From positions 1 through 43,605 of the forward strand of contig CALBPH010000630.1 of assembly GCA_937899365.1 (NCBI GenBank): a stretch of 43,605 nt of DNA. Reading direction: 5' to 3'. The translations under genes and the position numbers were made by a program. The notes beneath the pieces were generated by a model that worked only from the letters and a program-made list of their open reading frames with translations, ran no database searches and was not told the DNA's origin. The first letter of the stretch is position 1. The number at the start of each line of letters is the position of its first letter. This document shows, in pieces, positions 35,910 through 43,605 of this stretch. This DNA is from an uncultured Leptolyngbya sp. (lineage in GTDB: Bacteria; Cyanobacteriota; Cyanobacteriia; Phormidesmidales; Phormidesmidaceae).

Positions 35910-36338
35910 ATGTCTGAAGAAATTACTGGTAAAACTCCGATCTTTGGTGGCAGCACAGGTGGGCTTCTCTCCGCTGCCGAAAGAGAAGAAAAGTATGTCA
36001 TCACTTGGAGCAGTGCAAAGGAGCAAGCCTTTGAAATGCCCACAGGTGGTGTCGCTATCATGAATGAAGGCGAGAATATGCTTTACCTTGCTCGCAAAGA
36101 GCAGTGCTTAGCTCTCAGCCGCCAGCTAAAGACTAAGTTTAAGCCTAGAATTACGGACTATAAGATCTACCGCGTCCTGCCCACCGGGGAAACTACCTAC
36201 CTACACCCTGCTGATGGCGTCGTTCCTGAGAAGGTTAACGAAGGTCGTGACTATCACGGTAAGAAGGATCGCAGCATTGGTGAGAATCCTAATCCTGCAA
36301 CTATTAAGTTCAGTGGTAAGCAGCCCTGTGAAGTTTAG
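35910..36338 (+). CDS. psaD: Photosystem I reaction centre subunit II (PsaD)
   Basis: 142 aa stromal subunit that docks ferredoxin on photosystem I. The track begins at 35868, but [20 protein letters not shown] at 35910 is the standard N-terminus. Other signature stretches are [60 protein letters not shown] and [25 protein letters not shown]. Full length. Strong terminator ~45 bases after the stop, so it is probably transcribed alone. trpE follows, the same order I recall for Synechocystis slr0737-slr0738. Confidence 0.98.
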   Translation: MSEEITGKTPIFGGSTGGLLSAAEREEKYVITWSSAKEQAFEMPTGGVAIMNEGENMLYLARKEQCLALSRQLKTKFKPRITDYKIYRVLPTGETTYLHPADGVVPEKVNEGRDYHGKKDRSIGENPNPATIKFSGKQPCEV

Positions 36339-36380
36339 GGATAGCTGATTTTTTCAGCGTGACGCTTATTGCTCTGATTA

Positions 36381-36414
36381 AAGAGAGGCAGTCCATGGGC
36401 TGCCTCTCTTTATT
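36381..36414 (+). terminator. Terminator after psaD
   Basis: AAGAGAGGCAG pairs with CTGCCTCTCTT around the 8-base loop TCCATGGG, followed by TATTG. 11-bp perfect stem. Confidence 0.88.
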
Positions 36415-36560
36415 GTTTATATCTACTAGAACGGCTTGCCAAGGGCTCAAACCATGAGGCAGGCTTATCTAACATCATCCACATCTAGCGCCGCCGTTTC
36501 TCTAAAAGAAACTCAAGGGTTTAAGTTGGATTGGATCTATGCCCACAGCCCCAACCCTCC

Positions 36561-38093
36561 ATGATTTTTCCAGACCTGTCCACATTCACCAGACTCGCGC
36601 AGCAGGGTAACTTTGTGCCGGTGTACCAAGAATGGGTTGCGGACCTCGATACCCCGGTGTCGGCTTGGTGCAAAGTGTGTGCAGGGCAGCCTTACAGCTT
36701 CTTACTAGAATCTGTTGAAGGGGGTGAAAATATTGGTCGCTATAGTCTGCTGGGCTGTGACCCACTATGGGTTTTAGAGTCCCGAGGGCAAACAACCAAA
36801 CAACGATTTCGAGATGGTACCGAACAGACGTTTACCGGCAATCCATTTGATATCCTGTCGGACTGTCTGGCGCCCTATGACCCCGTAAACTTACCGGAAC
36901 TGCCCCCGGGCATCGGGGGGCTCTTTGGCTTTTGGGGGTATGAGCTAATTACCTGGATTGAGCCCACCGTCACCACCTACCCACCCCAGGCGGGTGATTT
37001 GCCAGACGGTCTCTGGATGCAGGTGGATAGCTTGCTAATTTTTGACCAGGTGAAACGGAAAATTTGGGCCGTTAGCTACGCTGACCTGCGCGATCCGGAG
37101 GTAGATCTAGAGCAGGCTTATGGGGCGAGTTGCGATCGCATCGCTAAGCTCGTCAACAAACTCAATCTGCCCCTGGCCAGTCAAGACAGCCGGCTTGCCT
37201 GGACCCCACCCGGTAGTAACCAGGCTGCCGAACTCAGCTATACCAGCAACCGCAGCAAGGACGAATTTTGCCAGAGTGTAGAAACCGCTAAAGCCCACAT
37301 CAAAGCTGGCGATATCTTCCAGGTAGTCATCTCCCAACGACTCACCACCGACTACAGCGGCAACCCGTTTGATCTCTATCGCTCATTGCGACTGGTCAAT
37401 CCATCGCCATATATGGCCTATTTCAACTTCCAAGACTGGCAGATTATTGGCTCTAGCCCCGAGGTCATGGTCAAAGCCACCCATGAAGGAGCCGATAACA
37501 CACTCACTGCAGTGCTACGCCCCATTGCTGGCACCCGACCCCGAGGTAAAACCACAGTCGAAGACGACGCCTATGCAGCAGATTTATTAGCAGATCCCAA
37601 AGAAATTGCCGAGCACGTCATGCTGGTGGACCTGGGGCGCAACGACCTGGGCCGGGTATGCGCCAGCGGCACCGTCAGTGTAGATGAGCTGATGATTATC
37701 GAACGCTACTCCCACGTCATGCACATCGTCAGTAATGTGATCGGTCAGCTCGCCCCCGGTAAAACCGCCTGGGATTTACTCAAAGCCTGCTTTCCAGCTG
37801 GAACCGTCAGCGGCGCACCCAAGATTCGCGCTATGCAAATCATCAATGATCTAGAACCCTGCCGTCGAGGTCCCTATTCAGGCGTCTACGGCTATTACGA
37901 CTTCGAAGGTCAGCTTAATAGCGCCATTACTATCCGCACCATGGTGGTCGAAAGCCAAGAGGACGGTGGACACCGGATCAGCGTACAAGCAGGTGCTGGA
38001 CTAGTTGCCGATTCGGTGCCTGAAAACGAATACCAGGAGACGCTCAATAAGGCCCGAGGCATGTTGGAAGCGGTTCGATGTCTACAGCCATAA
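36561..38093 (+). CDS. trpE: Anthranilate synthase component I
   Basis: 510 aa. It makes anthranilate from chorismate with ammonia or TrpG-supplied glutamine, the first step to tryptophan. The start is ATG 36561 (MIFPDLSTF), not the track's TTG at 36531. The feedback-binding region is LLESVEGGENIGRYSLLG. Catalytic segments are NPSPYMAYF, SSPEVMVK, RPIAGTRPRGKT, LGRNDLGRV, FPAGTVSGAPKIRAMQII and GVYGYYDFEGQLNSAITIRT. The VQAGAGLVADSVPENEYQET ending is complete. No trpG adjacent, so the glutaminase subunit is elsewhere. Confidence 0.97.
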   Translation: MIFPDLSTFTRLAQQGNFVPVYQEWVADLDTPVSAWCKVCAGQPYSFLLESVEGGENIGRYSLLGCDPLWVLESRGQTTKQRFRDGTEQTFTGNPFDILSDCLAPYDPVNLPELPPGIGGLFGFWGYELITWIEPTVTTYPPQAGDLPDGLWMQVDSLLIFDQVKRKIWAVSYADLRDPEVDLEQAYGASCDRIAKLVNKLNLPLASQDSRLAWTPPGSNQAAELSYTSNRSKDEFCQSVETAKAHIKAGDIFQVVISQRLTTDYSGNPFDLYRSLRLVNPSPYMAYFNFQDWQIIGSSPEVMVKATHEGADNTLTAVLRPIAGTRPRGKTTVEDDAYAADLLADPKEIAEHVMLVDLGRNDLGRVCASGTVSVDELMIIERYSHVMHIVSNVIGQLAPGKTAWDLLKACFPAGTVSGAPKIRAMQIINDLEPCRRGPYSGVYGYYDFEGQLNSAITIRTMVVESQEDGGHRISVQAGAGLVADSVPENEYQETLNKARGMLEAVRCLQP

Positions 38094-38121
38094 ACGCCAC
38101 AAACATCAAACTCATCTGCCT

Positions 38122-38799
38122 CTATGCACTGATCGGACTTGCATCTCCAGTATCGGAAGCACCCTGGCCTTTGAGCACCTTATAGACCATCAAAAACGAC
38201 ATCACTAGCAACGGGGTAATCGCCACACCAATCAGTCCAGTTACCCAGTCACCAAAGGCGGCATTCATAAACAGAACACTCAAGAGAATAACGGGTATGA
38301 GTAACAATAAAGCAATCGCAAACGTTGGCCAAAATACGCTCCACCATCGCCCTTCAGTCAAAGACCAGCTAGCTTTCAGCGCATCCATAGGGGATTGACG
38401 ATCGAGCATAACCTCATACTTTGAGGCAAATAGTCTGACTGCCAAATAATTCCCTGGCACTAGCAAAAGCGCAAGACTTGGAATTAAAATCACCATCAAC
38501 AGCAGCGACGTCAGAATCAGCTGACCTGCCCGCTGCCATGCCATACTCAAAGCAGCCCCCAAATCCACAGCCTCATTCGCCAAAGCTCGGTTGACCAACA
38601 CAATAGTGGCTCCCCCTAAAATGGGAGCCACTAAGATGGCAAATAAAATACTGAAAATCCCCCTTAAAGGCGCTGAGGGAATCAGCAGCGGCAGGATATT
38701 AGCAGGTAGAGCTAGCAGTGCAACCGGCACAAATACCGGTCCCACTCGACCGAATGCATCACGTAAAATGACTCCTGGGCTCAAAGACGTCTGTGTCAT
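38122..38799 (-). CDS. Polytopic membrane protein of unknown function
   Basis: 225 aa with about five to six hydrophobic segments (VFVPVALLALPANILPLLIP, GIFSILFAILVAPILGGATIV, LILTSLLLMVILIPSLALLLVPG, FWPTFAIALLLLIPVILLSVLF, GLIGVAITPLLVMSFLMVYKVL). The layout, with LLVPGNYLAVRLFASKYEVMLDRQSPMDALKASWSLT between helices, resembles the DUF975/glycerophosphodiester-phosphodiesterase membrane-domain group, which is only a resemblance. Start at ATG 38799 (MTQTSLSPG) rather than the track's TTG. Convergent with trpE, 28 bp between stops. Confidence 0.78.
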   Translation of the reverse strand: MTQTSLSPGVILRDAFGRVGPVFVPVALLALPANILPLLIPSAPLRGIFSILFAILVAPILGGATIVLVNRALANEAVDLGAALSMAWQRAGQLILTSLLLMVILIPSLALLLVPGNYLAVRLFASKYEVMLDRQSPMDALKASWSLTEGRWWSVFWPTFAIALLLLIPVILLSVLFMNAAFGDWVTGLIGVAITPLLVMSFLMVYKVLKGQGASDTGDASPISA

Positions 38800-39006
38800 G
38801 GTGTGTCTCAACAAGATTTTTGCTTGATAACACCTCCAAGGTTATCGTTTTGACCAGAAAGCCCTAGTCTGAGCGTTTAAAAACGAAACATAACCCCCAA
38901 AACAGCAACTATGCCGGTCCTGGAGGCTATGTTGTCAGGTCATATTTGATGAAATATGGCTCAGAGACTTAGACCACGGCCAGCAGAGCGCTACAACAAC
39001 AGTGAC

Positions 39007-40086
39007 TTACAGTAAGTGCAGGAACTTATCTTCTTTACCAAGGGCTTTAACGGCTTTTTTGATTTCCTGGGTACGGTCTTTTTTCACAATCAGAGTGGCA
39101 TTGCCATCCCGTACCACCACCACGTCTTCTAGACCGATGGTGACGACGACTTCCTCTTCATCAGAAGAATAGACAATGCAGCCATTGGTATCGTGGGCCT
39201 GATGCTCACACATATCCACATTGGCTTGGTCACCCTTCATCAGTCGCTCAATGGCATTCCAATCGCCGAGGTCATCCCAGCCAAAATTGGCGGGCATCAC
39301 ATAGGCTTTTTGGGTTTTTTCCATCACCGCATAGTCAATGCTGAGTTTTTCCAGTTCAGCATAGGCATCAACCCCTTTGGCCAGCAGTGGCCCCATCAGC
39401 TCTGGAGCATAGGTCTTGAGTTCGTCAATCATGATCCCAGCAGGGAAAATAAACATGCCGCTATTCCAGCTGTAGCGACCGCTAGCCAGAAATTCCTCAG
39501 CCACGCTGCGCTCGGGTTTTTCGGTAAAGCGGCTAACGCGATAGGCAGCTAAATCACCGTACTGCCCGGCATCGTCACCCTGCTCAATGTAGCCATATCC
39601 AGTGGAGGGGAAAGTGGGTTGAATACCCAGGGTGGCGATAGCACCTTGACTCTGGGCGAGGTCAGCTGCCGCACTGATCGTGGCGCGAAACTTGGGTTCA
39701 TCGGTGATGTAGTGATCGGCCGGGAAGAAACATGCGATCGCATCATCACCATGACGCTTAGCCACCTCTAACGTTGCCCAAGCCACAGCTGGTGCCGTAT
39801 CACGCCCCTGGGGTTCTACCAAAATATTCTCAACAGGCAGCTCGGGTAGCTGCTGCTTCACACCTTCAGCCAAATGAGATGCCGTAATCACCCAAATCGC
39901 ATCCCAGCCACCGGCCAAGGGCAACAAACGATCGGCCGTTGACTGCATCAAACTGCGACCACTGCCATCTAAACAGAGAAACTGCTTGGGGTTTTTCAGA
40001 CGACTGACAGGCCAAAAGCGCTCCCCCTTACCGCCAGCTAAAATAATCGGCACTAATCTGGGAGTTTGATTGGTAGGTTGTGTCAT
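39007..40086 (-). CDS. manC: Mannose-1-phosphate guanylyltransferase
   Basis: 359 aa nucleotidyltransferase making GDP-mannose, precursor of GDP-fucose and mannose-containing surface glycans. Signature LAGGKGERFWPVSRLKNPKQFL, then FFPADHYI, PSTGYGYIEQG, FTEKPE and a WNSGMFIFP segment. It is the monofunctional form without the C-terminal phosphomannose isomerase domain. ATG at 40086. Divergent from the LCP gene across a ~350-bp spacer. No other GDP-mannose gene adjoins. Confidence 0.93.
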   Translation of the reverse strand: MTQPTNQTPRLVPIILAGGKGERFWPVSRLKNPKQFLCLDGSGRSLMQSTADRLLPLAGGWDAIWVITASHLAEGVKQQLPELPVENILVEPQGRDTAPAVAWATLEVAKRHGDDAIACFFPADHYITDEPKFRATISAAADLAQSQGAIATLGIQPTFPSTGYGYIEQGDDAGQYGDLAAYRVSRFTEKPERSVAEEFLASGRYSWNSGMFIFPAGIMIDELKTYAPELMGPLLAKGVDAYAELEKLSIDYAVMEKTQKAYVMPANFGWDDLGDWNAIERLMKGDQANVDMCEHQAHDTNGCIVYSSDEEEVVVTIGLEDVVVVRDGNATLIVKKDRTQEIKKAVKALGKEDKFLHLL

Positions 40087-40433
40087 TGTTTACTTAATAA
40101 AGTTAAATTACAGAGTTAAAATGCTTTGACCTTATAGATTTCTGAACAATATTAGCGATTCAGCAAAACACCCAGCACAGAAACAGCTTAATATTAGTTA
40201 ACTTCTCACCTATGTGTAGAACGCATCAAATCCCTCAAAAGGTGGTTGTGGCAAATAACCGTAGGCGTAACCATAAGAACATTCTTATTAGCCCCACTGC
40301 TTAGTAAGCCCTCAATAAATGTCAAATCCCATGCTGAACGCCTATTGGGAAAAGCGTAAATTAATTTGAGGCAGTCCATAAATTCTTTGCTCAACAGTCT
40401 GACCTTAGGCTGAGCATTCTTAATAAAGACCCT
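40087..40433. other. Divergent manC/LCP upstream region
   Basis: 347 bases. A minus-strand 89-aa ORF (40206-40475) overlaps the LCP start and shows no motif; I reject it. It must hold the promoters of manC and the LCP gene. No strong palindrome seen. Confidence 0.35.
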
Positions 40434-41780
40434 ATGCTTCCTTCGCCATCCTCCCAACCAGGTTCCACGGCTCAACCCGCTACGCCTAAGCGTCGTTCTT
40501 TCTTAGGCAACGTCGTTAGAATTTTTGCCTGGACTGGCATTTTTGGCACCACAGCGGTGGTTTCCGCCGCGGCAGGAGCGGCCTTTATCTTGACGGTGCC
40601 CTTGCCCAAAAGTCTAGGAGAGGCCACCGCTACCCCACCCCTCAGCGACCTATGGCAGTCTGGCTTTCGCTACCAGGTATCGCGCCCTGTGACGATTTTG
40701 CTCATGGGTCTTGATGAAGCCATGGATATAGAAGGCGCAGCTCGGACTGATTTAGTCGGTCGTACAGACACGATGCTGCTGGCACGGGTTGATCCAGAAA
40801 GTGAAGCAATCAATATCATGTCTATTCCACGGGACACCCGCGTGGAAATTCCAGGCTATGGTATCGACAAAATCAACCAGGCCAATGTAGAGGGTGGAGC
40901 AGAGCTAGCGGCCCAAACCGTCAGCTACAACTTTAACGAGGTTGAAATCGACCGCTACGTGCGGGTGAGCACGGCGGCTTTTCGCGAAATTGTCGATTTG
41001 ATTGGTGGCGTCGAGGTCTTTGTGCCCAAGGCCATGCAATATGAGGACAAAACCCAAGGCTTAGTGATTGATTTAGAACCCGGTTGGCAGACCCTGAGTG
41101 GAGAAGAAGCAGAGCAGTTTGCCCGATTCCGGCAGGATGACCTGGGCGATATTGGCCGCGTACAGAGACAGCAAGTTTTACTGAAGGCCCTGCGTGATCG
41201 CCTGCTAAATCCAACGGTGATTACTCAGCTGCCCCAGATCGTCCGCATCTTGCAAACCCATATCGATACCAATCTTTCGACTGAAGAAATCCTGGCCCTG
41301 GCCGGCTTTGGTCTCCAGCTGGATAGAGAAGCCCTGAGCATGGTTATGCTACCCGGTCGGTTTAGCAGTCCCCAAGAATATAGGGCCAGCTACTGGATTG
41401 CGGATACCAATGAAACTAACGACGTCATGGAGCAGTTCTTTGATATTGAACCGGCAGCCGTCTTAGCCAACAACAGCCCCCGACGCTCCATTAGCCGTCT
41501 ACGCATAGCGGTACAAAATGCCTCTAGAGACCCCGACATGGGTCAGGCCGTGGTTACCCACCTGCGCAATGAAGGCTTTCGCAATGTGTATCTAATTCAG
41601 GATTGGCCTGCCTTCCATCATCAGACAGCGGTGATTGCCCAGCGAGGTGATCTAAATGGCGCTGGTTTTCTAGAAGCCGTCTTGGGTACTGGCAAGGTGG
41701 TCGCTGACTCGACGGGCGATGTAGATTCAGATATCACCATTCGCGTTGGCGACGATTGGACTGAGCAAGATAGCAGATAA
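40434..41780 (+). CDS. LytR-CpsA-Psr (LCP) family glycopolymer transferase
   Basis: 448 aa. A Pro/Ser-rich N-terminus precedes a membrane anchor (TAVVSAAAGAAFILTV). The LCP domain (~80-235) begins VTILLMGLDEA, with RTDTMLLARVDPESEAINIMSIPRDTRVEIPG, DKINQANVEGG and GEEAEQFARFRQDD, including the conserved Arg/Asp residues that bind the polyprenyl pyrophosphate substrate. A C-terminal LytR_C domain follows (~350-430; RIAVQNASRDPDMGQAVVTHLRNEGF). The family attaches polysaccharides or glycopolymers to peptidoglycan in the periplasm. ATG 40434 has no obvious ribosome site. Confidence 0.93.
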   Translation: MLPSPSSQPGSTAQPATPKRRSFLGNVVRIFAWTGIFGTTAVVSAAAGAAFILTVPLPKSLGEATATPPLSDLWQSGFRYQVSRPVTILLMGLDEAMDIEGAARTDLVGRTDTMLLARVDPESEAINIMSIPRDTRVEIPGYGIDKINQANVEGGAELAAQTVSYNFNEVEIDRYVRVSTAAFREIVDLIGGVEVFVPKAMQYEDKTQGLVIDLEPGWQTLSGEEAEQFARFRQDDLGDIGRVQRQQVLLKALRDRLLNPTVITQLPQIVRILQTHIDTNLSTEEILALAGFGLQLDREALSMVMLPGRFSSPQEYRASYWIADTNETNDVMEQFFDIEPAAVLANNSPRRSISRLRIAVQNASRDPDMGQAVVTHLRNEGFRNVYLIQDWPAFHHQTAVIAQRGDLNGAGFLEAVLGTGKVVADSTGDVDSDITIRVGDDWTEQDSR

Positions 41781-41802
41781 TCGACTAGGGGACTTTAAAA
41801 CA

Positions 41803-41877
41803 ATGCTAATCACCGTATCGATGGCAACTGCCTTAGCCTGTGTCTGGGTATTACTAGCTGCGCAACCGGTTCAATAA
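41803..41877 (+). CDS. Possible 24-residue membrane peptide
   Basis: ATG at 41803 with AGGGGA ~10 bases upstream encodes MLITVSMATALACVWVLLAAQPVQ then TAA, one hydrophobic helix. It lies 22 bases after the LCP stop, so it could be translated from the same mRNA. The short length means chance cannot be excluded, and I cannot match it to a known small subunit. Confidence 0.3.
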   Translation: MLITVSMATALACVWVLLAAQPVQ

Positions 41878-41942
41878 ACCATCAACGGATCGAAACTAAC
41901 GGCAGCAATCCTGATGGAAAGCGTCTAAGCAAACAGACGGCT

Positions 41943-42635
41943 TCAGCTCAATGCCCGCATTAACGGCTCCCATGATGACACATCTGCCATCAGGGTCCGA
42001 TAACCCAACACGTTCGGATGCAAGCCATCGCCACATAAGCGCTCGTGGCACCAAGCTGCGCCCTGGGAGAGCCATCGCTGGTATAGGTCTAAATAGTCAA
42101 TGCTTCGTTCTGCACAGGCGTGCCGAATAATTTGGCTGTAGCGGACCTGGTCGGCATTGGAAAAGTGCAGGACATCTGCATAGGGCATTAGTGATTCATT
42201 GACAGGCACCATCCCCACAAAAAATGTGGGGCATAGCTGCGTCGCCCGATCCAATAAACCATCCAACTCTCTAATAAAAGTGGCTTCGTCAGTCATGGGC
42301 CGCCCGGTAGAGCGCCCTAAACGAGCACAGTCGTTTAATCCGACAGACAGCACCAAAATATCGGGCACTCGACGGCGCAATTCGCCCCGTAGTGAAAATT
42401 CCTGCTCTAGCCTGGCGGAAACTTGCTGAACGCCATCCCCACGCACACCCAAGTTATAAATAATGGGTCCGGGCTCTGCTGGGTCCATCCATTGACGACG
42501 CAAACGCTCAACCCAACCGCCACCTTCGGTATCTCCATAGCCATAAATCAAACTATCACCCACCATCACAACCTTCTTAGGATGGGTAGTCTGACATTGA
42601 GCGCTGGCAACAGAGCGAGCAATAAGAGCAGTCAT
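41943..42635 (-). CDS. SGNH/GDSL hydrolase
   Basis: 230 aa. Block I VVMVGDSLIYGYG (nucleophile Ser), block II NLGVRGDGV, block III LSVGLNDCARLG, block V GDGLHPNVLGY (Asp-His). The N-terminus MTALIARSVASAQCQTT has only a weak hydrophobic stretch, so localisation is unclear. It is a different subgroup from the membrane-anchored hydrolase at 30.9 kb: no anchor and only motif-level similarity. Likely an esterase or lipase on acyl groups of lipids or glycans. Convergent with the LCP gene and the 24-aa peptide. Confidence 0.87.
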   Translation of the reverse strand: MTALIARSVASAQCQTTHPKKVVMVGDSLIYGYGDTEGGGWVERLRRQWMDPAEPGPIIYNLGVRGDGVQQVSARLEQEFSLRGELRRRVPDILVLSVGLNDCARLGRSTGRPMTDEATFIRELDGLLDRATQLCPTFFVGMVPVNESLMPYADVLHFSNADQVRYSQIIRHACAERSIDYLDLYQRWLSQGAAWCHERLCGDGLHPNVLGYRTLMADVSSWEPLMRALS

Positions 42636-43461
42636 AGAAAAAATGAAACCTAGCAGGCGGAATAACGAGACTATCGACGTTAGCCCTAATGACTACGCCT
42701 GTAAGTCTAGACCCCTGCAAATTAACATTTTGTATGGCTTCTTTTCAAATCTTTACCACTGGTTGATGTGAAATCTATGGGCTGTTGAAGATAGCTTTCT
42801 AAAGAGAGTGGCATGGTTAGATAGACACAACCCACAAACATTATATAACAGATGAAAATACCTAGTAGGAATCAACGGTATAGAAGCTTTAGAGGTATCA
42901 GATGAAGCTTCAGAGGAAACTGAGGCAACAGAGGCAATAGGGCTATTGACGAAGTACTCTACTTCAAGGGTTAGATATTGAAATTATCTTTACCAGTTCT
43001 CGCCAGGCAAGCCTTTGATTTCTTTAAGTATTTCTTTCTTTCTATACTAGAGTTGACTAGTATAGACCTCTCGAGAGTTACTAGAGTGCATTTGGACTGA
43101 ACTGGTGAATTGTTGATGCTTAATTAGTTAATTGTAAAAGACAATTGTTGTATTAACTGGTTGAAACCCAAACCCTTATGATTAATTAGGAGGTACAGGT
43201 GGCATCATAATCATTAAAGGAAAATATAGCCAGCTTCCGAGCGGGAACACTACAAAACATCAGATATAAATATCAATATACCATAGCATCATACTAACTT
43301 CGAGACCATGACCCAAAACCCAAAACCCATTAGAGAGGATGCAATTTCTTCCAACAAATAAGTATCAATATGTAGAAATCAACCCTACAAGAGAGATAAA
43401 TGTTCTATCAAAAGAAGGCGTATAGTTCGAATCAGACTAAACAATTCAGAACAGAGTAAAC
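42636..43461. other. AT-rich stretch with no recognisable gene
   Basis: About 825 bases without an ORF of 60 codons, visibly more AT-rich than the rest and without HIP1 sites. Small inverted repeats occur, e.g. AATTGT-AAAAG-ACAATT near 43135 within a larger AGTT...AACT frame, and a palindromic CTCGAG near 43071. It could be a long intergenic region, decayed sequence or a low-quality contig end. Confidence 0.4.
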
Positions 43462-43605
43462 ATGCTGAAGATTAAAATATACCTTGAAGTGACTCAGCAC
43501 GAGTTTAAGGGAATGGTCTGTGGCAGAATCGACAGAACTGTGATCACTGCCCTAGGCATTTTCTTCACAAGTTCTCATTTCGGTGCCTCGTCATTTAGTC
43601 TTGAG
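43462..43605 (+). CDS. Possible start of a gene cut by the right edge
   Basis: From ATG 43462 the frame stays open for 48 codons to the edge (MLKIKIYLEVTQHEFKGM...). The track omits it because no stop is reached. No family is recognised and no good ribosome site is visible. An open frame of this length can occur by chance. Confidence 0.22.
   Translation, partial: MLKIKIYLEVTQHEFKGMVCGRIDRTVITALGIFFTSSHFGASSFSLE

Noticed and set aside
40206-40475. 89-aa minus-strand ORF overlapping the LCP start
   Set aside because: Overlaps the well-supported LCP gene and has no recognisable feature.
43425-43440. GTTCGAATC resembling a tRNA T-loop
   Set aside because: Flanking bases do not form a T-stem and there is no acceptor or anticodon arm.

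Overview
The window is chromosomal DNA of a cyanobacterium. The evidence is psaD (photosystem I subunit II), a dnaK3-dnaJ pair with a cyanobacterial-type DnaK tail, minCDE, a PSI-accumulation-factor-like thylakoid protein, long-form cyanobacterial IspH, and at least 17 copies (counted by eye) of the HIP1 octamer GCGATCGC. HIP1 is over-represented in many cyanobacterial genomes, and fewer than one copy would be expected by chance here. The genus cannot be fixed from sequence alone. A thin filamentous (Leptolyngbya-like) lineage is only a guess.

Layout. 1-3.5 kb: nagA (cut by the left edge, with odd sequence in the last 60 bases), divergent purE, then the ammonium transporter amt with a candidate NtcA site upstream. 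3.5-9 kb: a DICT-GAF-histidine kinase, an AMIN-domain envelope protein, a 31-aa membrane peptide and a thioredoxin-fold protein. 8.2-12.1 kb (minus): dnaK3-dnaJ chaperone operon with a very long repetitive DnaK tail and a hairpin in its leader. 12.3-18.2 kb: tRNA-Leu(UAG), a DUF4349 lipoprotein, UDP-glucuronate 4-epimerase-like gene, pnp, tpiA. 18.2-24 kb (minus): a GGDEF diguanylate cyclase, then a likely operon of a PstS-like protein with 11-residue repeats, tilS and a TPR protein. 24.5-27.1 kb: minC-minD-minE, closed by a perfect 52-bp palindrome shared with the convergent SpoU methyltransferase operon (lipoprotein, PSI accumulation factor, SpoU). 29.2-34.8 kb (plus): ychF, VOC protein, SGNH hydrolase, ispH and a conserved-looking helical protein of unknown function. 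34.9-42.6 kb: ABC-2 permease, psaD-trpE, a membrane protein, manC, an LCP-family protein, a 24-aa peptide and a second SGNH hydrolase. 42.6-43.6 kb: an AT-rich stretch without a recognisable gene, with one open frame running off the right edge.

Functionally this is mostly core housekeeping (purine, tryptophan and isoprenoid synthesis, RNA decay, translation, division-site placement, photosystem I) mixed with envelope and polysaccharide functions (LCP, ManC, epimerase, SGNH hydrolases, AMIN protein). I see no phage, transposase, CRISPR array, or toxin-antitoxin or defence cassette. The least ordinary items are the 652-aa protein joining a periplasmic phosphate-binding-like domain to 11-residue repeats on both sides of a membrane segment, the ~390-residue prion-like tail on DnaK3 with a leader hairpin beside its ribosome binding site, and the 52-bp perfect palindrome after minE. 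Both window edges look abnormal and may be contig ends.
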